Assembly (NCBI GenBank): GCA_946486375.1
Contig: CAMLTW010000001.1
Span: 372,001 to 436,000 of the forward strand
Direction: 5' to 3'
Source: an uncultured Rikenellaceae bacterium
GTDB lineage: Bacteria; Bacteroidota; Bacteroidia; Bacteroidales; Rikenellaceae
DNA length: 64,000 nucleotides
Shown one piece after another: positions 19,200-27,711 of this stretch; the stretch's first letter is position 1; the number at the start of each line of letters is the position of its first letter. The notes beneath the pieces are model-generated. The model saw only the letters and a list, made by a program, of their open reading frames with translations, did no database searches and was not told where the DNA came from. The translations under genes and the position numbers were made by a program.

Positions 19200-19874
19200 T
19201 TATCCGTTCAGGATGGCCCGGTTCAGAAATTCGTTCAGCGGTTGCATGATACGGAACAACCCGGCGGCGGTTTCGACATAGCCGGGGGAACAAACCGTAT
19301 CGTCGTCTAAATCCTTGAATGCATAGAAACTGGTCAGTTTCAGGTACTCCGCAGCGGGGGAATCCTTGTCGAATCCCGTCGGAACCCGCTTGAGTACCCT
19401 GTCTTCACGGGACAGGTCGCCCAGATTCGTTTTGAATGCTTTCCGATCGAGGATGGCCCGGAAGGTTTCCCATTCGTCGTCGATGGCTTCCCGGATCGAC
19501 CGGAGGGTTTCCGGTTCCGGCAGATAGACGCCGCAGGATACGAAAGAGGCACCGGGTTCGATGTGCATGTAAAAACGGGAAAGCGGACTATGTACCCGTC
19601 CATCCGGAGCGAATACTACGCCCAGATTGGTTTTATACGGGGATTTGTCTGCGGAAAACCGGGTGTCGCGAGCAATGCGGAACATGCATCGGCGCAGATC
19701 GGGGTACCCCATCGACGAATCGAACCGGTTGATTGCGACCAGCAGTTCCGAAGCCGTTTCTAATACGTTGTTTTTCGCCGCCTCATAGCGGTTCCGGCTG
19801 GCGTGGAACCATTCGCGGTCGTTGTTCTTTTTCAGGTCCTGGAGGAAATCCAGGGTGGAACGTTCGATTTGCAT
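19200..19874 (-). CDS. DUF2461 domain protein
   Basis: 224 residues, family length (TIGR02453). Typical features: LDFLQDLKKNNDREWFHASRNRYEAAK at the N-terminus, RIARDTRFSADKSPYKTNLG in the middle and SFVSCGVYLPEPETLRSIREAI. The family is widespread in Bacteroidetes; the biochemical role is unknown. It ends 46 bp from the broken oxidoreductase gene and follows the UDG-like gene on the same strand with a 32-bp gap, so the two may be co-transcribed. Confidence 0.9.
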   Translation of the reverse strand: MQIERSTLDFLQDLKKNNDREWFHASRNRYEAAKNNVLETASELLVAINRFDSSMGYPDLRRCMFRIARDTRFSADKSPYKTNLGVVFAPDGRVHSPLSRFYMHIEPGASFVSCGVYLPEPETLRSIREAIDDEWETFRAILDRKAFKTNLGDLSREDRVLKRVPTGFDKDSPAAEYLKLTSFYAFKDLDDDTVCSPGYVETAAGLFRIMQPLNEFLNRAILNG

Positions 19875-19906
19875 GGCGGTTTATTTGTTAGGGTTAGCAT
19901 TCAGGA

Positions 19907-20497
19907 CTATAGCAGGCCGAGTTCGGCGAGCATCTTCCGGTATGTTTCGGCTTTTTCTTCGATCGGTCTGGGATAAGCCCGCGAAGAAGACGGCATCCGG
20001 TAAAGCCGGATCATGCGCTCTCCGAAAGGAAATTCCGTGAAACGGCCCACTTTCGGTTCCAGTGCAGGCAGCATGGTCAGGATGGTTTCCGTGGCTTTCT
20101 GTCCCGTGGTAGCGATGGCCCGGCAGTAGGGCAGTTTTTCCAACAGCACGGCCGGGTCGCGCGGGGTGACGATTTCCAGAAATTTGTCCGAGGCGTTGTC
20201 TTTCAGCCGGGCCACTTCATAACCCGTGTCGCACAGGGCTATGCCCCGCTCTTCCAGAAATGCCGCGATCCGTTCCCGGCAAAACGCTTTTTTATCCTCC
20301 CGGAGGAAGTGGTTTTTGTTGTGAAAAAAAATCCATCCGAAAATGCGCCACATGTCGTTTTGCAGGTTCGGGTAGTAGAAATCCATCGACCAGCGTTCCC
20401 GCTTCGGAGGAAAGCTGCCCATCATCAACAGGACGGCACGCGGAGGCAGAAAAGGCTCCAGCGGATGGATTTCGGTCGGGGTGATATTCGGTTGCAT
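19907..20497 (-). CDS. uracil-DNA glycosylase-family protein
   Basis: 196 residues from the ATG at 20497. The motif LLMMGSFPPKRERWSMDFYYPNLQNDMWRIFG is the GSFPP active-site loop of small UDG-like proteins, and LPYCRAIATTGQKATETI is the core strand region. The ending PSSSRAYPRPIEEKAETYRKML matches the family's second motif. Probably a DNA-repair glycosylase or a nucleic-acid-binding relative; base specificity is not known. The long frame upstream to 21706 is only antisense to mdh. Confidence 0.8.
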   Translation of the reverse strand: MQPNITPTEIHPLEPFLPPRAVLLMMGSFPPKRERWSMDFYYPNLQNDMWRIFGWIFFHNKNHFLREDKKAFCRERIAAFLEERGIALCDTGYEVARLKDNASDKFLEIVTPRDPAVLLEKLPYCRAIATTGQKATETILTMLPALEPKVGRFTEFPFGERMIRLYRMPSSSRAYPRPIEEKAETYRKMLAELGLL

Positions 20498-20643
20498 GCT
20501 TCTGTTTCGTTTAGAATTGTTTTGTATGGCGAACGTTTTTTGCACATTTCGTTCCGTTACAAAACGCATTCTTCTCCTGGCTTGGTATGATGGACGGGGA
20601 CGAATTCCGGAAATAAGTCGGTTCTTCCTTGCCCCGTTCCGCA

Positions 20644-20651
20644 CAAAGTTA
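20644..20651 (-). promoter_or_regulatory. candidate -7 box for the UDG-like/DUF2461 genes
   Basis: Minus strand TAACTTTG matches TAnnTTTG. A weak -33 candidate (TTCG) lies about 18 bp upstream. It sits ~147 bp before the ATG at 20497, in the 294-bp divergent region that also serves mdh; nothing else is visible there. Confidence 0.4.
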
Positions 20652-20791
20652 CGAAACTCTTTCCATTTCCGAACGATGCCGGAAATCCCAGCTTCCGAAG
20701 CCGGGAGAAGACGCTCATTCCGGATGGACGGGCATGTTTTTTGAACCGGGCATCGGAAATCCGGATGCGGATCGAATAAAAACCTTATACC

Positions 20792-21793
20792 ATGGAATTT
20801 TTGACGCAGGATAAGCTGACGCTGATCGGAGCCGGGGGAATGATCGGCTCGAATATGGTGCAGACCGCCATCATGATGGGGCTTACCCCCAATATTTGCG
20901 CTTACGATCCATACGCTCCCGCCCTGGAAGGGATGGCCGAAGAAATGTTTCATTCGGGTTTCGACCGGATCAACCTGACGTTTACCGACAACATCGAAGC
21001 CGCGTTGAAGGATGCCGTCTATGTCGTTTCTTCGGGAGGCGCGGCACGCAAGGCCGGTATGACCCGTGAAGACCTGCTCCGGGGAAACGCCGAAATCGCC
21101 GCGCAGCTCGGGCGGGATCTCCGCCGCTACGGGAAGAAAGTGCGGTTTGTGGTGATCGTGTTCAATCCGGCTGATATTACAGGTTTGGTTACACTGCTCT
21201 ATTCGGGATTGGAACCTTCCCGGCTTTGTACCCTTGCGGCTCTGGACAGTACCCGGCTGCAAACCGCGCTCGCCCAGTATTTCGGAATTCCGCGCGACCG
21301 GGTGCAGAATGCACGTACCTATGGAGGACACGGCGAACAGATGGCCGTTTTCGCTTCCACGGCACGGATCGACGGCAATCCTTTGTCCACATTGATCGGG
21401 ACGCCGGCCCTGCCCGAAGAACAGTGGAAGGAATTGCAGCAAAAGGTGATCCAGGGCGGAAAGCGGATCATCGACCTGCGGGGGCGCTCCTCGTTCCAAA
21501 GTCCCGCCTACCTGTCGGTAGAAATGATCCGGGCCGCGATGGGCGGCGAACCTTTCCGCTGGCCGGCCGGGGTGTACGTGAACCGGGACGGATTCGACCA
21601 CATCATGATGGCGATGGAAACCGACATCGACCGGAACGGCGTCACCTACCGGGTTCCACAGGGCACTCCCGCCGAGATGGAGGCTTTGCGGGACAGCTAT
21701 CTGCACCTGTCCCGATTGAGGGACGAGGTGATCCGGATGGGAATCATACCCCCGGTTCCGCAGTGGGCCAGGGTGAATCCTTATTTGGCATAG
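20792..21793 (+). CDS. mdh: malate dehydrogenase
   Basis: 333 residues. The Rossmann motif is LTLIGAGGMIGSNMVQTAIMMG (residues ~9-30). Further LDH/MDH features are VVSSGGAARKAGMTREDLLRGN (substrate Arg region), VIVFNPADITGLVTLL and the catalytic loop TYGGHGEQMAVF with its His. This is the longer MDH type common in Bacteroidales. It interconverts malate and oxaloacetate, feeding the reductive branch to fumarate, succinate and (through mutAB) propionate. A hairpin terminator follows 5 bp after the stop. Confidence 0.93.
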   Translation: MEFLTQDKLTLIGAGGMIGSNMVQTAIMMGLTPNICAYDPYAPALEGMAEEMFHSGFDRINLTFTDNIEAALKDAVYVVSSGGAARKAGMTREDLLRGNAEIAAQLGRDLRRYGKKVRFVVIVFNPADITGLVTLLYSGLEPSRLCTLAALDSTRLQTALAQYFGIPRDRVQNARTYGGHGEQMAVFASTARIDGNPLSTLIGTPALPEEQWKELQQKVIQGGKRIIDLRGRSSFQSPAYLSVEMIRAAMGGEPFRWPAGVYVNRDGFDHIMMAMETDIDRNGVTYRVPQGTPAEMEALRDSYLHLSRLRDEVIRMGIIPPVPQWARVNPYLA

Positions 21794-21797
21794 AACG

Positions 21798-21824
21798 AAG
21801 CGCTTCCGGGAGGAAGCGCTTTTT
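21798..21824 (+). terminator. Rho-independent terminator of mdh
   Basis: A 10-bp stem (AAGCGCTTCC / GGAAGCGCTT), loop GGGA, and a T tail, starting 5 bp after the stop codon. Confidence 0.88.
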
Positions 21825-21846
21825 ACATACCTTTATTTAAAAAAGA

Positions 21847-21870
21847 GGGAAACGTTTCCGTATGTTTCCC
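21847..21870. terminator. second hairpin with T tail
   Basis: GGGAAAC / GTTTCCC stem with a 10-nt loop followed by TTTT. It may back up the mdh terminator. The bases from 21871 to 22092 carry no gene I can support. Confidence 0.5.
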
Positions 21871-22092
21871 TTTTCGTTCCGGGCAACCCCGGCTTTTGTG
21901 AAAAAACGTTGAACCCGGCAGGTTCCCGGCCGGGAAATTCGGATAATTGGTACGGAGGAAAGCAGGGTTTTGTCGCAAAGCGTCGGAGGCGGGATAAGAC
22001 ATTGAAGCGAAGCGACCGGAGCCGAATGACGCTTCCGGATCATGGACATCTTCCGGCGAAGGGTTTCCGAAAGCGTGTGCCCCACGAGTGAA

Positions 22093-22125
22093 AATAGCCG
22101 GAAGAGGGTTCGCTTCCGGCTATTT
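22093..22125 (-). terminator. terminator of the serine recombinase gene
   Basis: A 12-bp perfect stem (AATAGCCGGAAG / CTTCCGGCTATT), loop of 8 nt. It lies directly after the stop of the minus-strand recombinase, with a T-rich tail on that strand. Confidence 0.8.
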
Positions 22126-22126
22126 G

Positions 22127-22723
22127 TTACAATTCGTTGTTTCGCTTGTATTCGTAGAAGGTGTCCCGCGAGATGTTGAAGTAGCGGCAGATGGCCGTTA
22201 TGCTTTTTCCTTCTTCGAGCATTCTTTTTACCTGAGGCCGGTTGTCCGCCAGGATTTTTTGACGGAAGTTGTTTCCCTTGGCTCTTCCCAGCCGCTTTCC
22301 TTCCGCTTTTCGGACGGCGAGGGCTTCTTTGGTGCGCATGGAGATCAGGTTGCGTTCGATTTCGGCCACCAGCCCGAAGGCGAAAGCCAGCACTTTGCTG
22401 TTGATGCTGTTGTCGAAGGCGTAGCCGTCTTTGGTACTGTAAACGGTGATGTTTTTTTCCAGGCAGCGGTTGAGGATGGACATGATGTCGAATAATGTGC
22501 GGCTGAGACGGGAAAGTTCGGTCACGATAAGAATATCCCCTTTCTGGAGGTTCTGCAGGGCTTTTCCCAGTTCGCGATCCTCCCCTTTTTTCTTTCCGCT
22601 GACGATTTCGGTTACCCAACGATCCACCTTAAGGTTTCTCAGGGCGGCGAATTTCTGAATTTCCTCTTTCTGATTTCCCAGGTGTTGTTTCCCGGTACTG
22701 ACTCTCAAATATGCGATAATCAT
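22127..22723 (-). CDS. serine recombinase (Mpi/Hin-type DNA invertase)
   Basis: 198 residues. The catalytic domain begins MIIAYLRVSTGKQ, with nucleophile Ser9 in RVST. The arginines of VTELSRLSRTLFDIM and the E-helix region FAFGLVAEIERNLISMRTKEAL are present. A C-terminal helix-turn-helix (SITAICRYFNISRDTFYEY) ends the protein. Length and layout match small invertases such as Mpi of Bacteroides fragilis, which flips promoters of surface-molecule operons. It diverges from the fimbrial operon, and the 415-bp region between them contains inverted repeats and a promoter, so this enzyme probably flips that promoter. Confidence 0.9.
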   Translation of the reverse strand: MIIAYLRVSTGKQHLGNQKEEIQKFAALRNLKVDRWVTEIVSGKKKGEDRELGKALQNLQKGDILIVTELSRLSRTLFDIMSILNRCLEKNITVYSTKDGYAFDNSINSKVLAFAFGLVAEIERNLISMRTKEALAVRKAEGKRLGRAKGNNFRQKILADNRPQVKRMLEEGKSITAICRYFNISRDTFYEYKRNNEL

Positions 22724-22830
22724 AACACATGGTTCATTAACGGTTAATATTCAGCTTGATTACCGTAATCCCCTATGATAAAATAAAATGTCGCTTTTTT
22801 AAGAGAAATTGTCAGAATGATTGTTCGTTA

Positions 22831-22995
22831 AAACGTTCATTTCTGTCGACAAAGATACGACAATTCTAACAAATACCAAAAAAATGGTAAAAAATATTAA
22901 ATACTAAGACGTTATTCTCATAGATAAAACATAAATGTCCGGAATAAGGGTACTTATAAGCGACACAATTTGACAGTCGGAATGAACGAACGTTA
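22831..22995. promoter_or_regulatory. candidate invertible promoter segment
   Basis: AAACGTTCAT at 22831-22840 and its inverted partner at 22986-22995 (TAACGTTCGT on the minus strand) each match ARACGTWCGT, as I recall the class of inverted repeats reported for B. fragilis Mpi sites, at 9 of 10 positions. Flanking bases extend the symmetry imperfectly (GTTCATTTCTGTC against GTTCATTCCGACTGTC). They enclose about 165 AT-rich bases containing one good promoter. The element lies between a DNA invertase gene and a fimbrial operon, the usual setting of phase-variable promoters. Inversion itself is inferred. Confidence 0.7.
22850..22880 (-). promoter_or_regulatory. promoter inside the invertible segment, currently pointing left
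   Basis: On the minus strand TTTG (22877-22880), exactly 19 bp, then TATCTTTG (22850-22857): a full match to the Bacteroidales consensus. It now reads toward the recombinase gene. If the segment flipped, it would read toward the fimbrial operon at 23139. I find no equally good plus-strand promoter in 22724-23138, so the operon is probably OFF in the sequenced orientation. Confidence 0.7.
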
Positions 22996-23138
22996 TATGC
23001 GACAATATTTGTGCCATAAATTATTGATTATGAATGTTTGCCGGGGAACGGCAACGAGGTGCGGGGGGATCTGCGGTGAAGGGGGAAAGAGCGGCCATAT
23101 TGTTTCTGATACGTTAAAATCCAAGCCTTTATAAGATT

Positions 23139-23660
23139 ATGAATACTTCCGAGAGTAATGGTGTGCTATTTTATCGTAAAAACGATTCCGACTTCGGGCA
23201 GGTGATGGAGGCTGCGGCGCCGGGGCAGGAAATCGTAGTGGAGAGCCTGACCGATGTTTGTTCTTCGTTGAAAGAGCTGCTGGGGATCGTCAAAAAACTG
23301 ACGGCCGGGCGAATCTCTTTGCGGTCGATCGGAGAACCGTGGTTCCGGCTTAGTCCGGAGGACGGTACCCTGTGCAAATTACTGGAAGATTTTTATCAAT
23401 TGCAAAAAGCGTTTTCCGCCACGAGCACCGCACAAGGGTTGAAGAAGGCGCGGGAAAACGGAAAACGGCTGGGGCGCCCGAAGGGAATCAGCCGAAACAT
23501 TTCATCCAAATTCGAACAGGCTCATACGATGTACGTCAATTCGCGGATGAGCGTAAAGGCCATCTGCGAAATCGCCGGTTGCAATCCGAGAACCTTTTAC
23601 CGCTATCTGAAGGAGGCGGACAACGAGGTGATGCGGCGGCGCATCCCTTCTTCCAAGTAG
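23139..23660 (+). CDS. degenerate recombinase-like DNA-binding protein
   Basis: 173 residues. The C-terminal half resembles serine recombinases: a long helix (QLQKAFSATSTAQGLKKARENGKRLGRPKG) and a helix-turn-helix (MSVKAICEIAGCNPRTFYRYLKEA). The N-terminal half has no R-x-S nucleophile motif; the matching place reads LFYRKNDSD. It therefore looks catalytically dead but able to bind DNA or to partner with the active invertase. It is the first gene downstream of the invertible segment, and the DUF3575 gene starts 48 bp after its stop. A role as operon regulator or recombination directionality factor is plausible but unproven. Confidence 0.75.
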   Translation: MNTSESNGVLFYRKNDSDFGQVMEAAAPGQEIVVESLTDVCSSLKELLGIVKKLTAGRISLRSIGEPWFRLSPEDGTLCKLLEDFYQLQKAFSATSTAQGLKKARENGKRLGRPKGISRNISSKFEQAHTMYVNSRMSVKAICEIAGCNPRTFYRYLKEADNEVMRRRIPSSK

Positions 23661-23708
23661 AGGACGGAAAGACGGGCAGGGCGGAGAATTTGGTTTAACG
23701 CGCACGAA

Positions 23709-25301
23709 ATGAAAGAAAATAAAAGATACCGTAGCGGAATGAAGCGGATCGTTGCATGGGCGGCGGTTTTGTGTTTAACGGCAGGAACCGGCGCGTTGCA
23801 GGCTCAGCCCGGAGAGTTGACGGAAGGGACGCGGTTCGGATTCGATTTCCGTCCGGAAGGGAAACTGCTTCTGGCGGATTACAAAAGCAACCGCACGGGA
23901 CTGGAACGGTTGCGGGCGCTGACCCGGACGCATCAGGACGAACTGCGGAACGGCGAAGCTCATTATGTGGTGGTATCCTATATCCGTCCGGGCGAGTCTT
24001 CGAGCGACCGGGCGATCAACAATGCATCGGTGCAGGGAAGCGTGGTGCGGGCTTACATGAAAGTTTGGTACGGGCTGTCCAACGACTGTTTCACCTTTTA
24101 CATAGATAATACGCAGCAGGCTTCCAATCGGGTGGACGTGTTCTATGTGGGGACGCCCATTGCGGCGGGGGCCAACCGGGTCATTTGTTATACGGAGAGC
24201 ACGGGCGATGCGCTGAAGGTGAGCCGGGCGGTGTCGAAATACGATCCGGTGCCGTTCATCGGTTCCTACGTGACGTATTGGGATGCGGAGAACCGGCGTC
24301 GCCGTGAGGTACAGGAGCTGATGGCACGGCGGCAGCGCGAAGAACGGGAATCGATGGCGCAGCAACAGCGCGAGGCGGCGGCCCGCAGACTGGCCGAAGC
24401 GAGGACGGCGGATTCTCTGCGGCGCGTGGAAGCGGAGCGGCAGCAGCGTATGCGGGAAGAGGCGGAACGCCGGATGCGGGAGGAACAGGAACTGATGGCG
24501 CAGCGCGAAGCGGAAGCCCGCAGGCTGGCGGAAGAAAAGGCGGCGGCCGAAGCGGCAGCAGCGGCGGAGGCGGCACGGTTGGCGGCCCAAAATGCGGCTC
24601 GAAGCACGACCGAAAGCGCGGAGACTCCCTTTTTCGTGACCGACATACCGGGGCTGACGGTCGACGGCCAGCGGACGCCCGTGAAGATGGCGAAACCTTC
24701 CCGGCAGGAACGGGTGAAGGTGCAGAAGGTGAAGATTCCGAAGGAACCGAAATACCGGGAGTACAATTACCACTGGGCATTCGAAACCAATCTGCTGTAT
24801 TGGCTGGCGGCGACTCCGAACCTGGGCGTGAAATACCATTTCGCCGACCGGTGGGCCGCGGAGGTGAGCGGGGGCTATGCTTGGTGGTCGTGGAAGAAGG
24901 CCGACCGTCGGTTCTACGTCTGGGGCGTGAAACCTCAGTTGCACTACTGGCTGAGGAACGACGGAAGCTATCATGGGCATTGCATCGGTATTTACGGGCA
25001 CTGGGGACAGTACGATATCAAGCTGGGGCGCAAGGGACGCCAGGGGGACTATTATGGCGGCGGATTCTCCTACAACTACCTGTTCCCGCTGAGCGATGCC
25101 TTCGATATGGGGCTCAATCTGGATTTGGGATACGTACATAGTCCGATGGATAAATACGCGAGCGAATACGACGCCTATTTCGTGCGGACGGAAAAGCGGA
25201 CGAAGAATTATTTCGGCCCGACGGGAATCGGGGTGACGGTGATTTGGAAGCTGGGATACAAGTGGCAGAAGAACCGGGGCGTATCGACCGGGAATTATTA
25301 G
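23709..25301 (+). CDS. DUF3575 outer-membrane beta-barrel protein with charged linker
   Basis: 530 residues. A signal sequence (RIVAWAAVLCLTAGTGALQA) follows a basic N-terminus; a second ATG at 23739 may be the real start. Residues ~195-300 are a long Arg/Glu/Gln/Ala-rich stretch (RRQREERESMAQQQREAAARR) likely to be helical or coiled coil. Residues ~355-530 form DUF3575, with beta strands such as AFETNLLYWLAATPNLGVKYHF and GIGVTVIWKLGYKWQKN. DUF3575 proteins head many Bacteroidales fimbrial operons and may help assemble or anchor the fimbria in the outer membrane. Confidence 0.8.
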   Translation: MKENKRYRSGMKRIVAWAAVLCLTAGTGALQAQPGELTEGTRFGFDFRPEGKLLLADYKSNRTGLERLRALTRTHQDELRNGEAHYVVVSYIRPGESSSDRAINNASVQGSVVRAYMKVWYGLSNDCFTFYIDNTQQASNRVDVFYVGTPIAAGANRVICYTESTGDALKVSRAVSKYDPVPFIGSYVTYWDAENRRRREVQELMARRQREERESMAQQQREAAARRLAEARTADSLRRVEAERQQRMREEAERRMREEQELMAQREAEARRLAEEKAAAEAAAAAEAARLAAQNAARSTTESAETPFFVTDIPGLTVDGQRTPVKMAKPSRQERVKVQKVKIPKEPKYREYNYHWAFETNLLYWLAATPNLGVKYHFADRWAAEVSGGYAWWSWKKADRRFYVWGVKPQLHYWLRNDGSYHGHCIGIYGHWGQYDIKLGRKGRQGDYYGGGFSYNYLFPLSDAFDMGLNLDLGYVHSPMDKYASEYDAYFVRTEKRTKNYFGPTGIGVTVIWKLGYKWQKNRGVSTGNY

Positions 25302-25353
25302 CGGTGTTCGGAGCCGGAACGAAATCGAGGTATAGGTTAAAATATAACGGATA

Positions 25354-26322
25354 GTGAAAACAGTCAGAAACGGATGGATGGCGGGAATGTTCCTGTTGAC
25401 GGCGGCGGCGGTTTCGTGCGGCAAGGGGGACCTCTATGATCCCACGACGCGTCACGAAGTTTCGATCGCCTTCGATTGGAGCGAAAACCCGTTGATCGAC
25501 GGTGAAAGCGACAGGCCGACGGGAATGAAGATGCATTTCTACCCGCAGCCGACGACGGGAACGGGGAGCACGGAGGCGGAAATATACGAGGTCGGCCCGA
25601 CGGGCGGTTCCGTGAACTTGACGATGGGCGATTATAAGATGTTGGCTTATAACAACGATACGAGGGAAGAGGTGGTTCATTTCCGGAACATGGAGCGGTT
25701 CGAGACGGCGGAGGCGTACGTGGCGGAAGCGACCGAGCCGACGGAGGCCATGCAGGATGCGGAGCGGCTGCCGGGGACGAAAAGCGGGGGAGGCGTGGTG
25801 GTCTACCAGCCCGACCGGTTGCACGGCGGGGTGTGGGAAGGACTGCGTGTGACCCCGGAAGGCGGCGCCTCGGGCGTGGTGAAGCCGATCCCGATGGTTC
25901 GGGTGATCCGGTTCGACGTCGATGTGGCCGAGATAGCGGACGTGGCTTCGAGCGAAGGGTTGCTGTCGGGTGTGGCTTCCGCGGTGAATCTGAGCACGGG
26001 GGAAAGCGTGCCGGGGTCGAATGCACGGACGGCGTTTTCGATGACCAAAACGGCGAAGGGCGTAGTGGGAGTGGTGACGGTTTTCGGGGTCAATACCCCC
26101 GATACGACGGGGACGAAGGATCTTTCGCAACTGAAGCTGTCCTTTCACCTGAACGACGGATCGGTTTCGACGGTGACGGTGGACGTTTCCAAGGCGGTGG
26201 AACAGGCTTCCGGGAACAAGATCGTGGTGAACGTCGAGGTGAAGGGGTTGCATGAAATGTACGTGACGGCTCAGGTGACGGGTTGGCAGAGCGGGGGCGA
26301 CCTCAACATCGACCTCATTTGA
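25354..26322 (+). CDS. DUF5119 lipoprotein of a fimbrial operon
   Basis: 322 residues with a GTG start at 25354. The lipobox LTAAAVSC puts the lipidated Cys near residue 22. The next part, DLYDPTTRHEVSIAFDWSENP, is the usual opening of DUF5119/FimB-like proteins, followed by a beta-rich domain (MKMHFYPQPTTG, YKMLAYNNDTREEVVHFRN). Such proteins accompany fimbrillins and are thought to anchor or limit fimbrial length. The order DUF3575, DUF5119, fimbrillin, tip is a recurring one in Bacteroidales. Confidence 0.8.
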   Translation: MKTVRNGWMAGMFLLTAAAVSCGKGDLYDPTTRHEVSIAFDWSENPLIDGESDRPTGMKMHFYPQPTTGTGSTEAEIYEVGPTGGSVNLTMGDYKMLAYNNDTREEVVHFRNMERFETAEAYVAEATEPTEAMQDAERLPGTKSGGGVVVYQPDRLHGGVWEGLRVTPEGGASGVVKPIPMVRVIRFDVDVAEIADVASSEGLLSGVASAVNLSTGESVPGSNARTAFSMTKTAKGVVGVVTVFGVNTPDTTGTKDLSQLKLSFHLNDGSVSTVTVDVSKAVEQASGNKIVVNVEVKGLHEMYVTAQVTGWQSGGDLNIDLI

Positions 26323-26482
26323 CGGTGCGTGCGGGAGGACATGAAGACAGAGACTGCATAATTCCACGCCTATGAAAAAACGAAAAGGTTACAAAAGGAA
26401 AAACGGCCGGCGGATTCGGCGGCCGATCGTTGAAGTTTTGATGTAAAATTATTGTTAACCAAATTTTTAAACACAAAAGAAG

Positions 26483-27601
26483 ATGAAAAAAGTTTTACTG
26501 GGTGCGCTTGCCATAGCAGCTATGGCGAGTTGCGGAAAGAACGATGTGAACGGGGACGGCTCGAAGCCGGGACCGGACGGGCTGGTGCCTATCGAACTGA
26601 ATACGTCGGTGGTTTCGGTGCAGTCCAAAGCTACGGGAACGCCGATCGTACCGGGGACGTGGGATGACGACAACGATGCTTCTACGCCGGAAGTGGCTGT
26701 GAAATTCAAACCGACTTTCATCGGGTATGAAGGTACGACTGAACCGAACTACGGGTCGGCTACTGCCAACTGGGTGACGACCGGTGAAATGGAAATCGCC
26801 AACACGGCGAAAGCAGTGACTTTCGATCCGGCACAGTATTACAACGCCAGCAACGCCATCAAGACGTACGTGCTGGGCGTGTATCCGAAGATCAGTGAAG
26901 CGGCTTCGGCCATTACTGCCGGGAAGGTGACTTTCGCTACGAAGGATGGGTATCAGGATGCGATGCTGGCTTTCGGCGCTACCAACACTACGTCTATCAG
27001 CGTTTCCGGAAGCAAGGATAACAAGGTTTCGGAAGCCCTGATGTTCAAGCACCTGACGACGCAGCTGAATTTCCAGATGATCAAAGCCGCTTCCTACAAG
27101 GATTTCGTCATCAAGGAATGCAAGATCAACGAGGCTAAACTGCCCACGGGGATCGACCTGTATGCGAAAGGTGCGACTTGGGATGCGACTGCTGCTGCGC
27201 TGGTGATCAACACCGAACTGAAAGGCAAGCCGGTTGCCGGAACTCCGGGAGCGGCGGAAGACGATCCGAATACGGCGGACGTGGATGAAACGCAGCCGGT
27301 TCCGGCTCCGATGGGGATCGTGATGATCAAGCCGGGCGAAAAGGTCATCATGACGATCACGGCAGGACCGGACGCTACGCAGGCTCCTTATGGTAAAACG
27401 AATTCGTATGATCCTACGGCAGACGACGTGACCTATACGGTGACGGTTTCCGATCAGACGGTTACCCCGAAGGTAGGGCCGGAACTGAAAGAGAGCAATG
27501 CTCACAAGGTGACCCTGACCTTTACGTTGCAGGGAATCGACGTGCAGGCCGGTGTGACCGACTGGACTCCGGGTACGGATATCAATTGCCCGGTCATGTA
27601 G
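26483..27601 (+). CDS. fimbrillin-family (Mfa-like) lipoprotein, probable structural fimbrial subunit
   Basis: 372 residues. Lipoprotein signal MKKVLLGALAIAAMASCGKN with Cys17. The start DGLVPIELNTSVVSVQSKAT and the motif KVSEALMFKHLTTQLNFQM are hallmarks of fimbrillin_A / Mfa-like proteins. The ending LTFTLQGIDVQAGVTDWTPGTDINCPVM is the typical final strand (donor-strand type assembly). It is preceded by 160 bp without a gene that includes a GC-rich hairpin near 26402-26425, and followed by another hairpin before the tip gene, so expression of subunit and tip may be set separately. Confidence 0.88.
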   Translation: MKKVLLGALAIAAMASCGKNDVNGDGSKPGPDGLVPIELNTSVVSVQSKATGTPIVPGTWDDDNDASTPEVAVKFKPTFIGYEGTTEPNYGSATANWVTTGEMEIANTAKAVTFDPAQYYNASNAIKTYVLGVYPKISEAASAITAGKVTFATKDGYQDAMLAFGATNTTSISVSGSKDNKVSEALMFKHLTTQLNFQMIKAASYKDFVIKECKINEAKLPTGIDLYAKGATWDATAAALVINTELKGKPVAGTPGAAEDDPNTADVDETQPVPAPMGIVMIKPGEKVIMTITAGPDATQAPYGKTNSYDPTADDVTYTVTVSDQTVTPKVGPELKESNAHKVTLTFTLQGIDVQAGVTDWTPGTDINCPVM

Positions 27602-27646
27602 GGGAGCGCTGGTGTAGCGATTACCGACTGCATTGACTAAGGAACG

Positions 27647-27684
27647 AGCGGAGCGGGACACAGGGATGTATCCCCTCCTCCGCT
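27647..27684 (+). terminator. hairpin between fimbrillin and tip gene, possible attenuator
   Basis: Outer 7-bp stem AGCGGAG / CTCCGCT with an inner GGGA-TGTA-TCCC hairpin, followed by TCATTT. It would lower read-through from the abundant subunit gene into the tip gene. Weak T tail, so partial termination is more likely than full. Confidence 0.5.
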
Positions 27685-27711
27685 TCATTTAAACAACTAA
27701 ATTTCAAAGTT

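Noticed and set aside
7192..19874. A complete pectin-utilisation locus
   Set aside because: Pectinesterase and pectate lyase are 9 kb apart among unrelated genes, and no SusC/SusD or regulator is present.
20498..21706. N-terminal extension of the UDG-like protein over the mdh region
   Set aside because: The extension is antisense to mdh and the family begins at the ATG at 20497.
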